From Isoetes taiwanensis (taxonomy: Eukaryota; Streptophyta; Lycopodiopsida; Isoetales; Isoetaceae), in contig JAJEKV010000592.1 in the NCBI GenBank assembly GCA_021234155.1, positions 62,001 through 126,000 on the forward strand: a stretch of 64,000 nt of DNA, read 5' to 3'. Under the pieces are notes generated by a model. That model worked only from the letters and a program-made list of their open reading frames with translations. It was not told the origin of the DNA and searched no databases. This document shows, piece by piece, positions 1 through 11,595 of this stretch (its first letter is position 1; every line of letters starts with the position of its first letter). The position numbers were made by a program, and so were the translations under genes.

Positions 1-319
1 AGGAATGCATTGATAGGAAAAGCACCTCTAGCCCCATATATGCTTTGATAGAGGAATCGCCTTCCGCCCCCATATATATGGGAAGGACCTATCCTCCACG
101 CCGGGCAACTAGGGTGTAGGCATGAGCGCATATAGGCATATAGGCGCTGCCTCCACGCCATAATGGAAGATTCACCCTCTTCCCACGGAGATTAGCCATG
201 CATCCATGTAGATAGGTGGGGTGGTCACCATATAACCAAAATTTTATTAATAATTAATAATAGGTAGTGTCGACACTGCAGCCAATAGAGCCCGTGGGAG
301 GGCAAGGAGGTCTAATTCA

Positions 320-860
320 TGGAAGGCTTGCAACACAAATTTTGTTATAGTGTGTTGCAAGGGATGAAGAATACCTTTAGAAGTGTAAATTTTGTATGAA
401 ATTGATAAACTTTGATAAACTTAAATGTTGTATTAAGTAAGGTTAATAATTGTTATGATGTGATAAGTTAATTGGATAATGAAATAGTAATGTCTTAAAC
501 ATTACCTTAGAGTAATTCTAATAATTAAGATAGTAAGTATGTAATTATAGATATTGTAAAATTAATGCGGGATTTTTAAGGTGAAGACTGCAACACAAAT
601 TTTGTTGGAATGTGTTGCAAGGAATGAAGAGTACCTTAAATAATAATTGTATATGAAAGTGTAAAATTGTGATAAACTAAATGTTGTGATAATAGAAACT
701 AATAAGTACCTTGTTTTAGTAGAAGTTACTTAATTGACAACTTATTTGATAATGTAATGGCTGTAATAATGTTCTAAAAATATTACCTTTAGGTAATCTT
801 AATAAATGTGTAAGTATTATAGTAGTATAACGTATGTATCGGGTTGATTGCGTGTTAGGA
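320..860. repeat. ~260-bp tandem duplication, each copy headed by a stem-loop
   Basis: Two AT-rich units start about 260 bp apart (near 327 and 587). Each begins with an inverted repeat. The first is CTTGCAACACA at 327-337 paired perfectly with TGTGTTGCAAG at 351-361. The second is TGCAACACA at 589-597 paired with TGTGTTGCA at 611-619. Both are followed by a shared GAAGA(A/G)TACCTT stretch and similar AT-rich sequence. The rest of 1-905 shows no coding potential. It may be the 3' non-coding internal part of the retroelement whose LTR follows. Confidence 0.7.
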
Positions 861-907
861 AGATTCCAAGGTGGGAGACCCACGATGTTTGCGACAAAGA
901 TCATTTC

Positions 908-920
908 AAGGTGGGGAGAA
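908..920 (+). other. candidate polypurine tract before an LTR
   Basis: A purine-rich run (AAGGTGGGGAGAA) stands immediately before TGATGATGTT. This is the usual layout of a retrotransposon polypurine tract next to the TG of a 3' LTR. It is the basis for treating the following LTR as a 3' LTR, whose internal region would lie to the left. Inference from motif and position only. Confidence 0.4.
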
Positions 921-1079
921 TGATGATGTTAAAGACGAAGATACTGGCCCCGGGACGATATCAGCCTGATCCATTCGCCGTACACGCCACCCCTCGACAT
1001 GACACCGACGATGTAGCCAGCTAGTAGCCCCTAGGGGGCAACTTGCTACGACATGTGCATTTCTTATTAATGCACATGC

Positions 1080-1255
1080 ATATTTATTAAGGTGCACACA
1101 TTTCCCATGTGGGCACATTTAGGTGCACACACATTTCCATGTGGCACATTTAGGTGCACACACATTTCCATGTGGGGCACATTTAGGTGCACACATGGAA
1201 TGTGGGCACATTTGGTGCAACATTTCCATGTGGGCACATTAACACCTAGCCATAT
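1080..1255 (+). repeat. short tandem repeats in the LTR U3-like region
   Basis: Four to five imperfect copies of a ~38-45 bp unit built from GGTGCACAC, ACATTTCCATGTGG and GGCACATTTA. The minus-strand LTR copy has fewer, more diverged units at about 60,350-60,520. Such upstream tandem repeats often act as enhancers in plant LTRs; here that is inference. Confidence 0.65.
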
Positions 1256-1273
1256 TAAAGACAAGTGGGCCCA

Positions 1274-1340
1274 TTTCCAATTATCCCACATGCCTAAAGG
1301 GGATAATTGGAAACCCTAGCCAACCCCTTGTCTATTTAAG
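1274..1340 (+). promoter_or_regulatory. LTR promoter: conserved hairpin plus TATA box
   Basis: TTTCCAATTATCCC (1,274-1,287) pairs perfectly with GGGATAATTGGAAA (1,300-1,313) across a 12-nt loop. TATTTAAG follows at 1,333-1,340. The other LTR copy keeps both parts on the minus strand: the hairpin at about 60,293-60,331, with one mismatch near the stem base, and the TATA box at 60,263-60,270. Conservation of both, in order and spacing, supports a core promoter. Confidence 0.6.
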
Positions 1341-2599
1341 TAGGAGAACCCTAACTTGCCCATTTTCGTTTCTAGGGTTTTAGAGCTCGCTTTGGCTGCC
1401 CCAAGGGTCAAACCACCTCCCGCACTGGCCCGAGAGAATTGCACCATTAGTTTCCCTTGGATTCGAAAGCATCTCGCCAGGATGGTCGAACTCGTGTCAG
1501 AGGAGGAACTCAAGGATCAGGTATTTAGGCAATTTAGTAGTCTAAACCCCATTTCCACCATCATCGAATCAAGAGGGTTTAGCCTCTTAAATTGCCCATA
1601 GCAGCCCTCTAGATCTCTAGATAGCAGATTCTAACTAAAGAACCTAACTCTATGATGTAGATTAGATCTAGTTCTTTAGTTCTCTCTCAGGAAGTATATG
1701 GATGATGTATCTCTATGAACTCCTTGTATTGGGAAGGGGGTAGAGACCTAAAAGCTTTGTAGTGATGCTCCTAGAGTAGCCTCTTTAGCACAATGCTTGT
1801 AGATTCGCCTGCGGTACAAGAACCACACCGTTTTGTGGGTGAAGGGGCCGACCGCTAAGAAGGAGGTTCATGTCCCCGACTCTTGAACGATCCCTCCGGT
1901 GTGTAAAGCCTACCGGGGATCATTGTGACTAGGTCTCGATGGCTTGCCACCCTGCGTGTGGGCAAGGCATGGGCTCGACACCGTGAAGTGGTGTTCACTT
2001 TCCAGTGGGTTCATCGAATAAGGGGCAATGGCCCTCTAGTCACCTTGAGTCGACATGTAGATCTCTGGAGGGAGTGATCCCTACCGCCCCATCGGAATCG
2101 GGAGATGAAACCCGTGAATAGCCCTTTTGGCTATGCATCCGGCTGCTACGTCAGGTCCCAACACTTTTCAGCCTACTCGCAAAGTGTGCACGGGAGGGGC
2201 GGATGGAGTGGACAACCCTAAGCCATGTTCTTATGCCACCCAAATATTCTGCGCAAATGAATCGAGACCCAATTCTGTCACCCCCTATGCATTGTACGAT
2301 CATTGTCTTTTTGCAGATGTGATGTGCCACCCGAAGGGTGGGTATATGTGTTGCTCTTATATATGACATGTATGTTTACGCTGCGCAGCCTAGGTAGACC
2401 CGAGGGCGGGGTACAATGACCCTTTCACTCTTCCCCCTTTTGGAACCCGCGGTTTGCGGTGTTATGTGAAGGGCCCTCAGGATCGGCATGGAGCTGGTAT
2501 GGGGAAGAACTCGCTTTTGTATACGGTGAGTGCAATCAGTATGCAGTAGGGGACGCCACACTTGATGCCATGTTCTTGCAAACCATTCAAGATTCAACT

Positions 2600-3060
2600 C
2601 AACTCTTTGAATTGCAAGGAAGATGGCCGATTTTCGCGTTTCTTATGAAAACACAAGTTTTGTGTTTTCCCAGACACGCCTCTTCCTAGGCATGCCCTTT
2701 CATGAAGTCTCTTTATTATGGTATTAAATTGCCTCTTATCTTGAAAACGACTTATTTCACATTGACCCCAATTTTGGTCCACGCTTGTTTTTTTAGTTGT
2801 ACGGAAGTGTTGTTTTATGCCAAAAACAACACCAAAATGGCCCCAAAAGTCCACGCGGCTGTTTATCCGGATTTGCACAAAGAGACGGTTTTTTTTGGCG
2901 TAAATGGTCTATAATGGTTTTTCATGATTGTTGTTTTTGGCGAAAATGGTTCACGAGTGCTTTTTCGGATTTGTTGTTTTTTGGCAGAAATGGTCTACAC
3001 GTGGTTTTTTTCGTGACTGTTGTTTTTAGAGGAGGCACACATTGTTTGTCTTCTAAATAA
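2600..3060. repeat. imperfect ~42-bp repeats in an uncharacterised stretch
   Basis: Three units centred on GTTGTTTTTGGC followed by RAAATGGT lie at about 2,887, 2,928 and 2,971. Short T-rich echoes continue to about 3,300. The run looks like a subterminal region of a DNA transposon, but no terminal inverted repeat or duplication is recognisable. No coding frame is credible here. Confidence 0.5.
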
Positions 3061-4480
3061 CACCCATAGGTTTAGATATTACTACACATGAAAAATAAAA
3101 TTACAACGCCAAAGTAAGATAGTTTTTAAAAAGACTACATGTTATTTAGCCAAGTACCACATGTGTTACTTAAAGCTAAGCTATTGTTTTTAATGCTCTT
3201 AACTATTGTTTTTCTAAAATAAGGACATATTGAAAAGAACTATTATGCACATAGAAAAAACGAGGCGTTGTTTTTAATGTGCTTTTTAACCAATGAAATA
3301 ATAACACGTGGCATACTTTTTCAAATGACCAGAATTATTTGAACTAATGAAATGTAGACACATGGCACACAATTGAAAAGAAAAAATATATACCACAATT
3401 CAGAAGTAAATATATCATGAATCATTTACTGATTTTGTTTATTTTAAAATAAAGATGCCTTTTGGGAATCGAACCCAAACAAATCCATAAGGTATAATAA
3501 TATTTTATTGTAATCCAAATTTTAAGATTCTATCACTTAATAAGGTAATGGAGGCATCAATCATTAGATACAAATAATTTAGATGTTACTAAAACCATCG
3601 AAATTCATGGAATTCATGGGATGCTATTCCAATTCTGCATCATGGGATCCATTACTTTCCACACTACTTCAGACCGCATAAGGAAAAAAATAATCATGTT
3701 CAAAAATGCCTAGATCATACAAAAAAATGAAACAAGTTCAATGATTTTTACCGTTTTAGAATTTGCATTGATATTAAGCTTCCCGTGCATACTTGTTGTT
3801 AACAACGATTATAGACATAACCATACTTAAAATGAAGCAAATGCAAAAGAAAGAAAAACAAGAAAAGCATGCATGATACCTGTTTTTGGGCTTGTAAGCA
3901 GATCAGCATCTGCATCCGAGCTTGTAAGTAAGTAGATCCACATCTTAATATGGAACCAAAAGCTCCAGTTGCTTGGGATTCCATGTGCCTTTTAAATATC
4001 CAGAAAATGAGGCAAACTGGGAATAAATAGGAGAGAATCCAATCAGGAACAACTTAGATTCAAGGGCATAGCCAAGGTACTGCAAACCACCAGCATTAAT
4101 CTGTGGCATACTTTAAGTTCCAGTTTCAGACCGAAACCCACAAGCATCAAACATCCCATGGATAACCAGCAAGGCCTGGCCTGTTTTGTTTTCGGATTAA
4201 ATCAAAAACACCTACCTACTACACGAAAAAGGAGAGCACATGAAACTAAAGATCACGGAATGAAAGAATGGAGAAGTGGGCAATTAAAAAGCCACGTTTT
4301 TGGGTTAGGTCCAAAGCACAAAACAGAGAAGTAGAAAACTAGTTGTTGATGGCAGCAAAAATCGATGCAACAAGAGACAGATGAAAGCACAATTTGCAAC
4401 CGCACAATGGACCTAATCAAAGGAAACAATGGCAAGGAAGAAAGAATTTACAAGGAATCGTGATCTAGAAGCACAAACAA
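3061..4480. other. non-coding AT-rich stretch, possible decayed SINE
   Basis: No gene is recognised. On the minus strand, GGGTTCGATTCCC near 3,468-3,480 matches a tRNA-type B box, followed by an A/T-rich run. An A box is not convincing, so a decayed tRNA-derived SINE is possible but weak. Confidence 0.3.
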
Positions 4481-4489
4481 GAAACACAA

Positions 4490-4723
4490 ATGCAAAGCTC
4501 ATACAAGAATTTTTCCATATCTCTAATTGGGGCACTGGTGCTTGCCTGCATTCCTCGCTTACGGCGATGGAGTATTCTGGTAGCATCAATGGCCGGAATA
4601 ATGGCAGGCGCAGCAAAAAAGGTCGGGGATGCTCTTCACCTTTGGCCGTCGGAAGGCGCTTCCTCGAAAGATGTCGTCGCAGATGCAGTTGGAGTTTTGC
4701 TTGGAGCAGCTTTTGCAAAATGA
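4490..4723 (+). CDS. short VanZ-like plant membrane protein (intact frame or single exon)
   Basis: A 77-residue frame with composition unlike the surrounding repeats. Residues ~9-35 are hydrophobic. They run into a small-residue segment (AGIMAGAAKKVGDALHLWP), then GASSKDVVADAVGVLLGAAF to the stop. The A-G-x-x-A-G-A-A-K pattern followed by S/D-x-x-A-D-x-x-G-V-L-L-G is what I know from VanZ-like proteins and short plant membrane proteins related to them. Their function in plants is unclear to me; a membrane location is inferred. The ATG at 4,490 is the first in frame after a poor context, so upstream exons are possible. No partner gene is adjacent. A pseudogene fragment is the main alternative. 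Confidence 0.45.
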   Translation: MQSSYKNFSISLIGALVLACIPRLRRWSILVASMAGIMAGAAKKVGDALHLWPSEGASSKDVVADAVGVLLGAAFAK

Positions 4724-4729
4724 GATCGC

Positions 4730-6330
4730 ATGACATCGGCCTTCCTTGAATGTGGTTTACTCCCCGCTTGAATGAACTCGTATTTAGGATAAACAACATA
4801 TTTAGAACTAAAAACAAAAGCAGCATGCAACCTCATCCAAGCGCATTAACAAACAAATGAGTTGAGACACAAATGAACCAGATGAGAAGAACTGGAGAAA
4901 CGAATTTCAGAGGTTTTTGGAGAAGCCAAAGATTCCATAGCTACGCCTACATCTTCCTCGCCTTTGCGCATCGCCTGAGCTGGAGCAAAGCCATCGCCAT
5001 GGCTGGACCAAAGCGAGCACAAGCAAAGCCATCACCATAGCAAAAATGGTGAAGGCGGGATACAGGGCAGGCGGGAAAAATGCAAACCAATTGATGAGAG
5101 GACCGGATCGAAATCTAAAAGCCGTTCATCTCGGTGTATGGATGGGATGCGTGGTTTTAAAAATTTAATATAAACAAGCAACTTTTCCACAAGTCTATTT
5201 AAGGAACTAAGCAACCATTGTATTTAAAGAAAGGACATATTCAAGATTTACATGATCGTTTAGGGTAGATTGAAGCCAATCGAGATTGCTTCATAGATAT
5301 AGAGCTATCGGAATTTAACAAGGTAATTTAACAGAGAAGAAGTGCTAGAAGATACGATCAACCATTGTTAATATTAGGTCAATCCCGAATGTATAGTGAA
5401 TCATTGTAAACCATTGAAAATAATTATTGTGGTTTGATATATTGAAAATCATAACCTTGAAGAAAGCTGCATTTGAAAATTAAGTGCACTAAGCGCTCGA
5501 TTGCTAGTGCATAAATGGTCTAGCTAATGCTTGAGTGTTGCCGAGGATCAGGTAACAACGTTCTACCTTGCATAATTTTCTTCTCGGGCATTGTGTTGAT
5601 TACATATTTGGAGCTTAGGACATTGGAGATATGAAGTTAAGATAGCAGCTACTACCGCACAGTAAATTTGCAGGTTATCATGGGAAGGAAAGAAGAGAAA
5701 TTACTCTAGGTTCATAGGTTGTAGGGGCTTAGCACTTTGATTTATATTTCCATTGCTAAGGTGTATAGTCTATTGGAGAAAGAAAAAACAAAAAAATGGC
5801 TTTGTCTGCATGTGTATTTCAAAAAGCACACAGTTAGCAGGGCGGCCGAATTTTTCATGAGCAGTTTGTTCCAACAAGCATTCTATTTGCATCCGTTCAA
5901 GTGTCTTTCTATCAGTTTGATTATGATTCTAAGTATGCCAAAAACATTGTAATATGTTTGAAGTTATTCAAAAAAATTGCATTCGTATTCTTCGTGCACT
6001 ATTCATTATCGATTTCTTTTCCATTGATTTTCTCAGCTCTTTCTTGATATTTGCCCCAAGGAATTCGTGTTAGGATTTGCACACTATCCTAGCTAGACCA
6101 TTTCTCTTCTTTGAAATAGAGGAAGAAAATTTGGATCGTTACAAGATTGAAATGCAACTTTGTCATTCGTGATAGGTATTGAAGTGCCTCCTTCTTTCCC
6201 ATTCTTTCCCATTTCTTTGCCTTGAAACAGAGGTATAGAATTTGAGATTGAACTAGCCCCATAAGACTAGTTCTGGAGGTTTTGAATAAACCAGGATTGT
6301 TGCCTCAAAGAGCCAAGATTCGTGGCAACA
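4730..6330. other. non-coding stretch, nothing recognised
   Basis: AT-rich sequence with no conserved motif, splice-consistent exon pair or transposon protein that I can see on either strand. Open frames here are short and have no recognisable composition. Confidence 0.5.
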
Positions 6331-6335
6331 TTGAG

Positions 6336-7490
6336 TGGCATGTTGGAGCCCACATGGCATGTTTGAGCCACCTTCGTATGTTAGGGCCTAGGTGGTATGT
6401 TTGAGCCACCTTGGCATGTTGGAGCCTAGGTGGCATGTTGGAGCCCGCGTGGCATGTTTGAGCCACCTTGGCATGTTGGAGCCTAGGTGGCATGTTGGAG
6501 CACGCGTGGCATGTTTGAGCCACCTTGGCATGTTGGAGCCTAGGTGGCATGTTGGAGCCCGTGTGGCATGTTTGGGCCACCTTGGCATGTTTGAGCCTAG
6601 GCAGCATGTTGGTGCCTAGGTGGCATGCTTGAGCCACCTTGGCATGTTGGAGCCTAGGTGGCATGTTGGAGCCCACATGGCATGTTTGAGCCACCTTGGT
6701 ATGTTAGGGCCTAGGTGGTATGTTTGAGCCACCTTGGCTGGGGCCTGGGTGGTATGTTTGAGCCACCTTGGCATGTTGGAGCCTAGGTGGCATGTTGGAG
6801 CCCACTTGGCATGTTTGAGCCACCTTGGCATGTTGGAGCCTATGTGGCATGTTGGAGCCCATGTGGCATGTTTGAGCCATCTTGGCATGTTTGCACCACC
6901 TTGGCATGTTTGAGCCAAGGTGGCATGTTGGAGCCTAGGTGGTATGTTTGAGCCACCTTGGCATGTTTGAGCCTAGGTGGCATGTTTGAGCCACCTTGCC
7001 ATGTTTGGGCCAACTTGGCATGTTGGAGCCTAGGTGGCATGTTTGAGCCACGTGGCATGTTTGCGCCACCTTGGCATGTTGGAGCTTAGGTGGCATATTG
7101 GAGCCACCTTGGCATATTGGAGCCTAGGTGGCATATTGGTGCCTAGGTGGCATGTTTGAGACACTTGGCATGTTGGAGCCTATGTGGCATGTTGGAGCCC
7201 GCATGGCATGTTTGAGCCACCTTGGCATGTTGGAGCCTAGGTGGCTCAAAGCATGCTCCTAAAATGCCACCTAGGCTCCAACATGCCAAGGTGGCTCAAA
7301 CATGCCACCTTGGCTCAAACATGCCACATGGACTCCAACATGCCAAGGTGGCTCAAACGTGCCATGTGGGCTCCAACATGCCACCTAGGCTCCAACATGC
7401 CACCTAAGCTTCAACATGCAAAGGTGGCTCAAACATGCCACCTGTATCAAACATGCCACGTGGGCTCCAACATGCCACCTAAGCTCAGTC
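6336..7490. repeat. 19-bp satellite with 57-bp higher-order unit and a strand switch
   Basis: About 60 monomers of 19 bp share GGCATGTT(G/T)GAGCC followed by a variable end (TAGGT, CGCGT or ACCTT). Around 6,413-6,600 three monomer types alternate to form a 57-bp unit. At about 7,241-7,265 the orientation flips: beyond it the reverse complement (ACATGCCA, GGCTCCAAC) runs to about 7,490. Because 57 is divisible by 3, several frames stay open on both strands, giving spurious repeat 'proteins' of up to 129 residues. I see no evidence that these are translated. Confidence 0.9.
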
Positions 7491-7494
7491 TCAG

Positions 7495-8640
7495 GCTCAT
7501 TTCGACAGTTTCTATTGCTTCTTGTTTTCAACTGCAGGTTCTCGACCATGTCTCAAGTGCAACTGAATAAAACTCGACCTCCATAACGTAAACCCTACAA
7601 TAACCTAGCAACGCACAGGGTTTACATTTTGGAGGCCATACCCTAGCCAGATTGGACCAGGATCTTGCACAATGTCATGAGGTAGTGGGAGGGCGTTGAC
7701 GCCCGAAGGCGGAGCCCTAAAACCTTCCAGAAGAAGTTCGTCCCAAAGGTCCTCTACGGAGGGTCCTTGGCCCACGGGCGGGCAACTCTCCCACCCGAAC
7801 TGTGATATGACTACGCCAAGCGGTTCAAAACATCGACATTATCCCGAGACCAAGTTTGTGGGCGTAAGACCACCCCCTACTCCCGAAGCGCCAAAGTAGC
7901 TCATGTCCAACACGTTAAGTAGTGAATTGGCCTTAGCGGAGGGTGCGAATCTTGCCATGTAGAGGGTTCGTGTTTCTTTTCTTTGCAAAATGACCGTGTA
8001 ACTTGGTCCGTGAGGGTAATTTATTTGTTTGGACGAGATGGCGAAGTCAAATTTATTAGAAGCCTTTGTCTTGCCGAACGACAAAACACTTGGGTTTCTA
8101 CGACACGACCGCTTTGGACACTTTGCGGGGTTTGATATGTTCCCGGGGACAGATCTTGAATTTTTGAGCCTGCTTTCGAAGCAAGTTACTGAATGGAGAA
8201 TTCAGCGGTTGGGATAGGGAAACGGGTTCGGGGAAGGAGGCATTGGCATTTGCCCTCCCGAGGAGCACCTGGTAGGAAAGCCCTGCCTCGCAAATCCAAA
8301 CCCCATTTCGTCGATTTCTATTGCTTCTTGTTTTCAATCAGCTTCTCGACCATGTCTCAAGTGCAACCGAATAAAACTTCGACCTCCATAACGTAAACCC
8401 CTACAATAACCTAGCAACGCACAGGGTTGACGTTTTGGAGGCCATACCCCAGCCGATTGGACCCATGAGGTAGTGGGAGGGTGTTGGGAGCCACTTGAGA
8501 CCCTAAAACCTTCATGCATTAAAGAAGTTCGGATCCCAAAGATCCTTTCGGAGGGTCGCCTTGGCCTGGGACGGGCAACTCTCCCACCCCGTAACTTTCC
8601 CACCCTTGGGAGGGCATGGTCCCCAGAGCACGAGAACTCC
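7495..8640. repeat. ~802-bp direct duplication
   Basis: The stretch beginning TTGCTTCTTGTTTTCAA at 7,519 recurs at 8,321. Both are followed by the same order of blocks: CTCGACCATGTCTCAAGTGCA, AACCTAGCAACGCACAGGG, a GAGGTAGTGGGAGGG block and GGGCAACTCTCCCACCC. The second unit is cut short at about 8,620. Short open frames inside differ between the copies by indels and are not credible genes. Confidence 0.8.
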
Positions 8641-8681
8641 ATGCAAAGTTTAGGATGTGTTAGTCTCCCGTCTTGGCCTTC

Positions 8682-8729
8682 GAGATGTAAACCCTACCAA
8701 ACCCTAGGGTTTGGTAGGATTTACATTCT
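8682..8729. repeat. near-perfect 48-bp palindrome
   Basis: The left arm at 8,682-8,705 and the right arm at 8,706-8,729 are reverse complements with about four mismatches, mostly at the outer ends. The axis is CCCTAGGG with no spacer. It sits between the ~802-bp duplication and the ~820-bp array. Confidence 0.75.
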
Positions 8730-8757
8730 CGGGATGCTCCCTCTACAACAAGAGGGC

Positions 8758-11595
8758 CGTGGAACTTGTCCCCTAGGGTAATTTCGGCGTTCCGGATGAC
8801 ATGGAGAGGTCGGATCATGTCCGGGCCTCCTCCATGCCCCAAATTCAAAAGCGTGGTCTAAACCTCTCGCCGGGCCAACGGTGGCCATCCCAATCAAAAA
8901 TCGAGGGTCTAAAGCTCACCCTAAATACCAGGGGATTTTTCCTCAGCTTTCGGGGGCCACTTGGCAAGCCAGCTGGTGAAAACCATGATTTTTTTTTCCC
9001 CATGCATTAATCATGAATTTCGGGATCATAAACACAAAAAAAAGCACGGATAAAAATCCGGGTCTTGAAAAAGGTGAAATCTTGGCGGGATGTGCGGCAT
9101 GACTGTTTGCACACTAAGAGAAAATGCACCGGCAATAGAAGCACAAGGTAGGCATGAGACGAAGAGCTTAGAGCCAACCCCTTCCAGGAGGCCACCGGGT
9201 GTGTAGCGTCCCATCAGGCGGTGGAGCTAGCTTTGCTTCTCCGTGGTCACATGTATACCACCTAGCAGTCCTAGTGCTGCTATTCTCACCTCGATCATCT
9301 ACCAGGGGCCTCGGGGGTGACCCCAAGTATCTTGTTCTCGCAGCTAGTCCAAGCTGGGGGTGAGGACTGGTGGACCCCCCCACTCCGGGCCGAGAACCGG
9401 CTCGCCAATGGACCCGAACATCCCATTACCTAGGAGACCAAGTTTAGGTGGAAAGGAAGATCCCTTCTCCAAGAAACGCCAAAGTAGGTCGTTTACTACA
9501 CACTTGTAGTCAATTGGCATGGAGGTGGATCTTGAATACCTCCTAGTGGGGGGGTAAGTGATTGATCCCCAGGAAAACCGGTAGTGGAACTTGTCCTCTA
9601 GGGTAATTTCGCGTTCAGGGCGATGTGGAGAGGTCGGATCGCCAATCCGGGGCCTCCTCCATGCCCCAAAATCGAAAAACGTGGTCTAAACCTGTCAAGG
9701 CCAGCGGTGGCCATCCCAATCAAAAATCGAGGGTCTAAAGCTCGCCCGAAAATACCGGGGATTTTCCAGACGCTCATGACCACTTGGCAAGCCAGCTGGC
9801 TGAAAATCAGGATTTTTCCCGCCCCATGCATTAATTATGAATTTCCGAGACATAAACACAAAAACACTGGAGATAAAATCCGGGTCTCAAAAAAAGGTGA
9901 AATCTTGGCGGGGATATGCAACATGGCTGCACACGCAAGAGAAAATGCACCGCCAACAATAGAAGCACAAGCGGAGGCATGAGGCGAGCTTCGAGCCAAC
10001 CCCTTTGGGAGGCCCACGGCCCAGAACGCCCCATCTTGGCGGTGGAGCTAGCTTTTTCTTCTCAGTGGTCACATGTATACCACCCTAGCAGTCCTAGTGC
10101 TCCTATTGTCACTTCAATCTTCTACGGGGCCTCGGGGTGAACCCCAAGTATCTTGTTCTTGCAAGGCTAATCCAAGTCAAGGGGAGGAGGGCCTGACCCC
10201 CCTCCGGAGGAACCTGGCTCACCAATGGACTCGGAACATTCCCATTACCTTGGGGACCAAGTTTGGAGGCAGAAGACCACCCCTCTCAAGAAACGCCAAA
10301 GTAGGTGGTTTACTACACACTTGTAGTCAATTGGCATGGAGGTGGATCTTTGAATACCTCCTAGTGAGGGGGTAAGTGATTGATCCCCAGGGAAAACTTC
10401 GTAGTGGAACTTGTCCCCTAGGGTAATTTCTGGATTCAGATTCGGACTTGGCCGAGGTCGGATCGCCAATCAGGGGCCTCCTCCATGCCCCAAAATCGAA
10501 AAGCGTGGTCTAAACCACTGTCAAGGCCAACGGTGGCCATCCCAATCAAAAAATTGAGGGTCTAAAACTCATCCAAATACCGGGGATTTTCCTATACTCT
10601 GGGGCCACTTGACAAGCCAGTGGCTGAAAACGGGATTTATCCTGCCCCATGCATTAATTATGAATTTGGAGCATAAACACAAAAAAAAGCAGGATAAAAA
10701 TCCGGGTCTCGAAAAAAAGGTGAAATCTTATGGGATGTGTGCATGACGCTGCACAAGCAAGAAAATGCACCAAGCAATAGAAGCACAAGCGAGAGGCATG
10801 AGGCGAGCTTAGAGCCAACCCCTTGGGAGACCACCGGCCATTAGCGTCCTACTAGGTAGTGGAGCTAGCTTTGCTTCTCCGTGGTCACATGTATACCACC
10901 TAGCAGTCCTAGTGCTGCTATTCTCACTTCAATCTTCTACGGGGCCTCGGGGTGAACCCCAAGTATCTTGTTCTCATGGGGCTAGTCCAGGCTGGGGGAG
11001 GGGCCGGACTGGACCCCCACTCAGGGCAGAGGCGGCTCGCCAATGGACCCGAAACATCCCCATTACCTAGGGGACCAAGTTTTAGGTGGTGAGAAGACCA
11101 CCCCCTCTCCAAGAAACGCCAAAGTAGGTCGTTTACTACACACTTGTAGTCAATTGGCATGGAGGTGGATCTTTGAATACCTCCTAGTGAGGGTAAGTGA
11201 TTGATCCCCAGGAAAACTCGGTAGTGGAACTTGTCCCCTAGGGTAATTTCGCCGTTCGGACGGTGGAGAGGTCGGATCGCCAATCGGGGCCTCCTCCATG
11301 CCCCAAAATCGAAAACGTGGTGTAAACCTTGTCGGAGGCCAAGCGGTGGCCATCCCAATAAAAATCGAGGGGTCTAAAACTCATCCAAAATACGGGGATT
11401 TTCCTATACTCTCGGGCCACTTGGCAAGCCAGCTGGCTGAAAAACCAGGATTTTTCCCCTGCCCCATACATTAATTATGAATTTCCGGAGCATAAACACA
11501 AAGAAAGCACAGATAAAATCGGGTCGAAAAAAGGTGAAATCTTGGCGGGGATGTGCGACATGGATTTGCATAAGCCAGAAAAAATGCACCAACAT
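8758..11595. repeat. ~820-bp tandem array, about 3.5 copies
   Basis: The marker CTAGGGTAATTTC recurs at about 8,774, 9,599, 10,421 and 11,238, giving periods of about 825, 822 and 817 bp. Each full unit carries, in order, a GGTCGGATCG block, CCTCCTCCATGCCCCAAA, AAAATCGAGGGTCTAAA, CCATGCATTAATTATGAATT, GGTGAAATCTTGGCGGG, CACATGTATACCACC and GGGGTGAACCCC (a small inverted repeat). Units differ by scattered substitutions and short indels that break every frame, so the open frames inside are not genes. The array is flanked on both sides, at some distance, by the 19-bp satellite. Confidence 0.85.

Larger units (their letters stand above)
921..2560 (+). mobile_element. long LTR of an LTR retrotransposon, copy 1
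   Basis: About 1.6 kb, clearly homologous to the minus-strand sequence at 59,005-60,600. Homology is certain from about 1,010 (GTAGCCAGC...CTAGGGGGCAAC) to CGCCACA at 2,554-2,560; the 5' end at 921 is inferred from the purine tract. In order it holds short tandem repeats rich in GTGCAC (about 1,080-1,250), a 14-bp perfect hairpin (1,274-1,313), a TATA box (1,333-1,340) and a long transcribed-type region. No primer-binding site starting TGG follows position 2,560, as expected for a 3' or solo LTR. Short open frames inside it are not conserved between the copies. The superfamily cannot be assigned because no internal protein is present. Confidence 0.65.

Noticed and set aside
906-2878. Small genes within the long LTR
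   Set aside because: The homologous LTR at 59,005-60,600 does not keep the same frames.
6336-7490. CRISPR-like array of short repeats
   Set aside because: Repeats are contiguous without unique spacers, in a clearly eukaryotic window.
6305-7570. Long repeat proteins on both strands across the 19-bp satellite
   Set aside because: The frames stay open only because three 19-bp monomers equal 57 bp; no start context, and frames are equally open on both strands.
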